A stretch of 5,253 bases of DNA from Candidatus Iainarchaeum sp. (GTDB taxonomy: Archaea; B1Sed10-29), in contig PWFL01000036.1 in NCBI GenBank assembly GCA_003553825.1, positions 1 through 5,253 on the forward strand, written 5' to 3'. A model generated the notes under the pieces. That model was not told the DNA's origin. It ran no database searches and was given only the letters and a program-made list of their open reading frames with translations. The position numbers and the translations under genes were made by a program. Shown piece by piece: positions 4,934-5,253 of the stretch; positions within the stretch are counted from its first letter, which is position 1, and each line of letters starts with the position of its first letter.

Positions 4934-5253
4934 ATGCCTTCAAATAGGAGAAAAGAAGAAAAAGAAAAACAAAGAAGGAAAAAACAGAGACAAAGAGAGC
5001 TGAAAAACGAGAAAGAAGTAATAGAAGAACTGGAGAAATTGTCCCAGAAAAAGGAATACGATGGTAAAGGCATTTTAAATGTATCTCGAGAAGTATCTAA
5101 GAGAGGAAGAGGCAATAAATTCCCACCAGACAGAGTAAAAAAGATTATAGAAAATAACCCGAAACTTAGAAACAAGTTCTACTACAAAAAAGCACCGGGA
5201 TTCAAAAAAATAGGCATAGTAAGAACCGGAGAAGAGCACAAAATAAGTAAAAA
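4934..5253 (+). CDS. Unnamed basic protein, N-terminal part, runs off the window
   Basis: The frame stays open for 106 codons to the edge, so the C-terminus is missing. Residues 1-40 are an almost uninterrupted K/R/E/Q stretch with little hydrophobic content, then a helix (EVIEELEKLSQKKE). From about 45 a more ordinary sequence follows, NVSREVSKRGRGNKFPPDRVKK-like, then NPKLRNKFYYKKAPGFKKIGIV, which suggests a small basic globular domain, perhaps nucleic-acid or ribosome binding. It begins one base after the argF stop, with no ribosome site of its own, so coupled translation is likely. A- and C-ending codons match argF. I do not recognise a family, and nothing visible links it to arginine metabolism. 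Confidence 0.7.
   Translation, partial: MPSNRRKEEKEKQRRKKQRQRELKNEKEVIEELEKLSQKKEYDGKGILNVSREVSKRGRGNKFPPDRVKKIIENNPKLRNKFYYKKAPGFKKIGIVRTGEEHKISK

Overview
The window is AT-rich and reads as archaeal. TATA-type elements sit about 25 bp before starts or short leaders, strong GGAGGT ribosome sites precede some genes, and one gene (argF) looks leaderless. The strongest taxonomic hint is an acidic protein resembling the DUF5828 family, which I know from haloarchaea. Together with the low G+C this suggests a low-GC relative of halophilic archaea, for example Methanonatronarchaeia-like or Nanohaloarchaeota-like. This placement is inference from memory of families, not a search result.

Layout. Bases 1-474 hold no convincing gene. 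They contain a GC-rich patch, small hairpins and a faint trace resembling part of the neighbouring phosphate-transporter gene. Three genes follow on the minus strand; in transcription order they are a DUF5828-like acidic cytoplasmic protein (2680-2108), a PiT/PHO4-family anion permease (2067-1117) and a COG2426 'small multidrug export'-type membrane protein (1032-475). A divergent promoter region (2681-2813) separates them from a plus-strand operon of three unnamed genes. The first encodes a membrane-anchored surface protein with an InlB-type beta repeat and an eight-cysteine C-terminal module; the other two encode tiny two-helix membrane proteins. Next comes a 261-bp spacer whose core is almost purely A and C, flanked by a perfect 10-bp inverted repeat. 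The window ends with argF (ornithine carbamoyltransferase) and, one base after it, the start of a very basic unnamed protein that runs off the edge.

How the genes may work together. The DUF5828-like gene and the permease are 40 bp apart on the same strand, in the arrangement where a PhoU/DUF47 regulator often precedes PiT, so a functional link is possible. The three-gene plus-strand operon looks like a small cell-surface module. argF supplies citrulline synthesis from ornithine and carbamoyl phosphate, and is probably transcribed from its own promoter together with the downstream gene.

The whole + strand favours A over T and C over G, in minus-strand and plus-strand genes alike. That points to a strand-level compositional bias, of which the A/C spacer is the extreme. 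The best candidates for something undescribed are the A/C spacer with its inverted repeat and the surface-protein operon.
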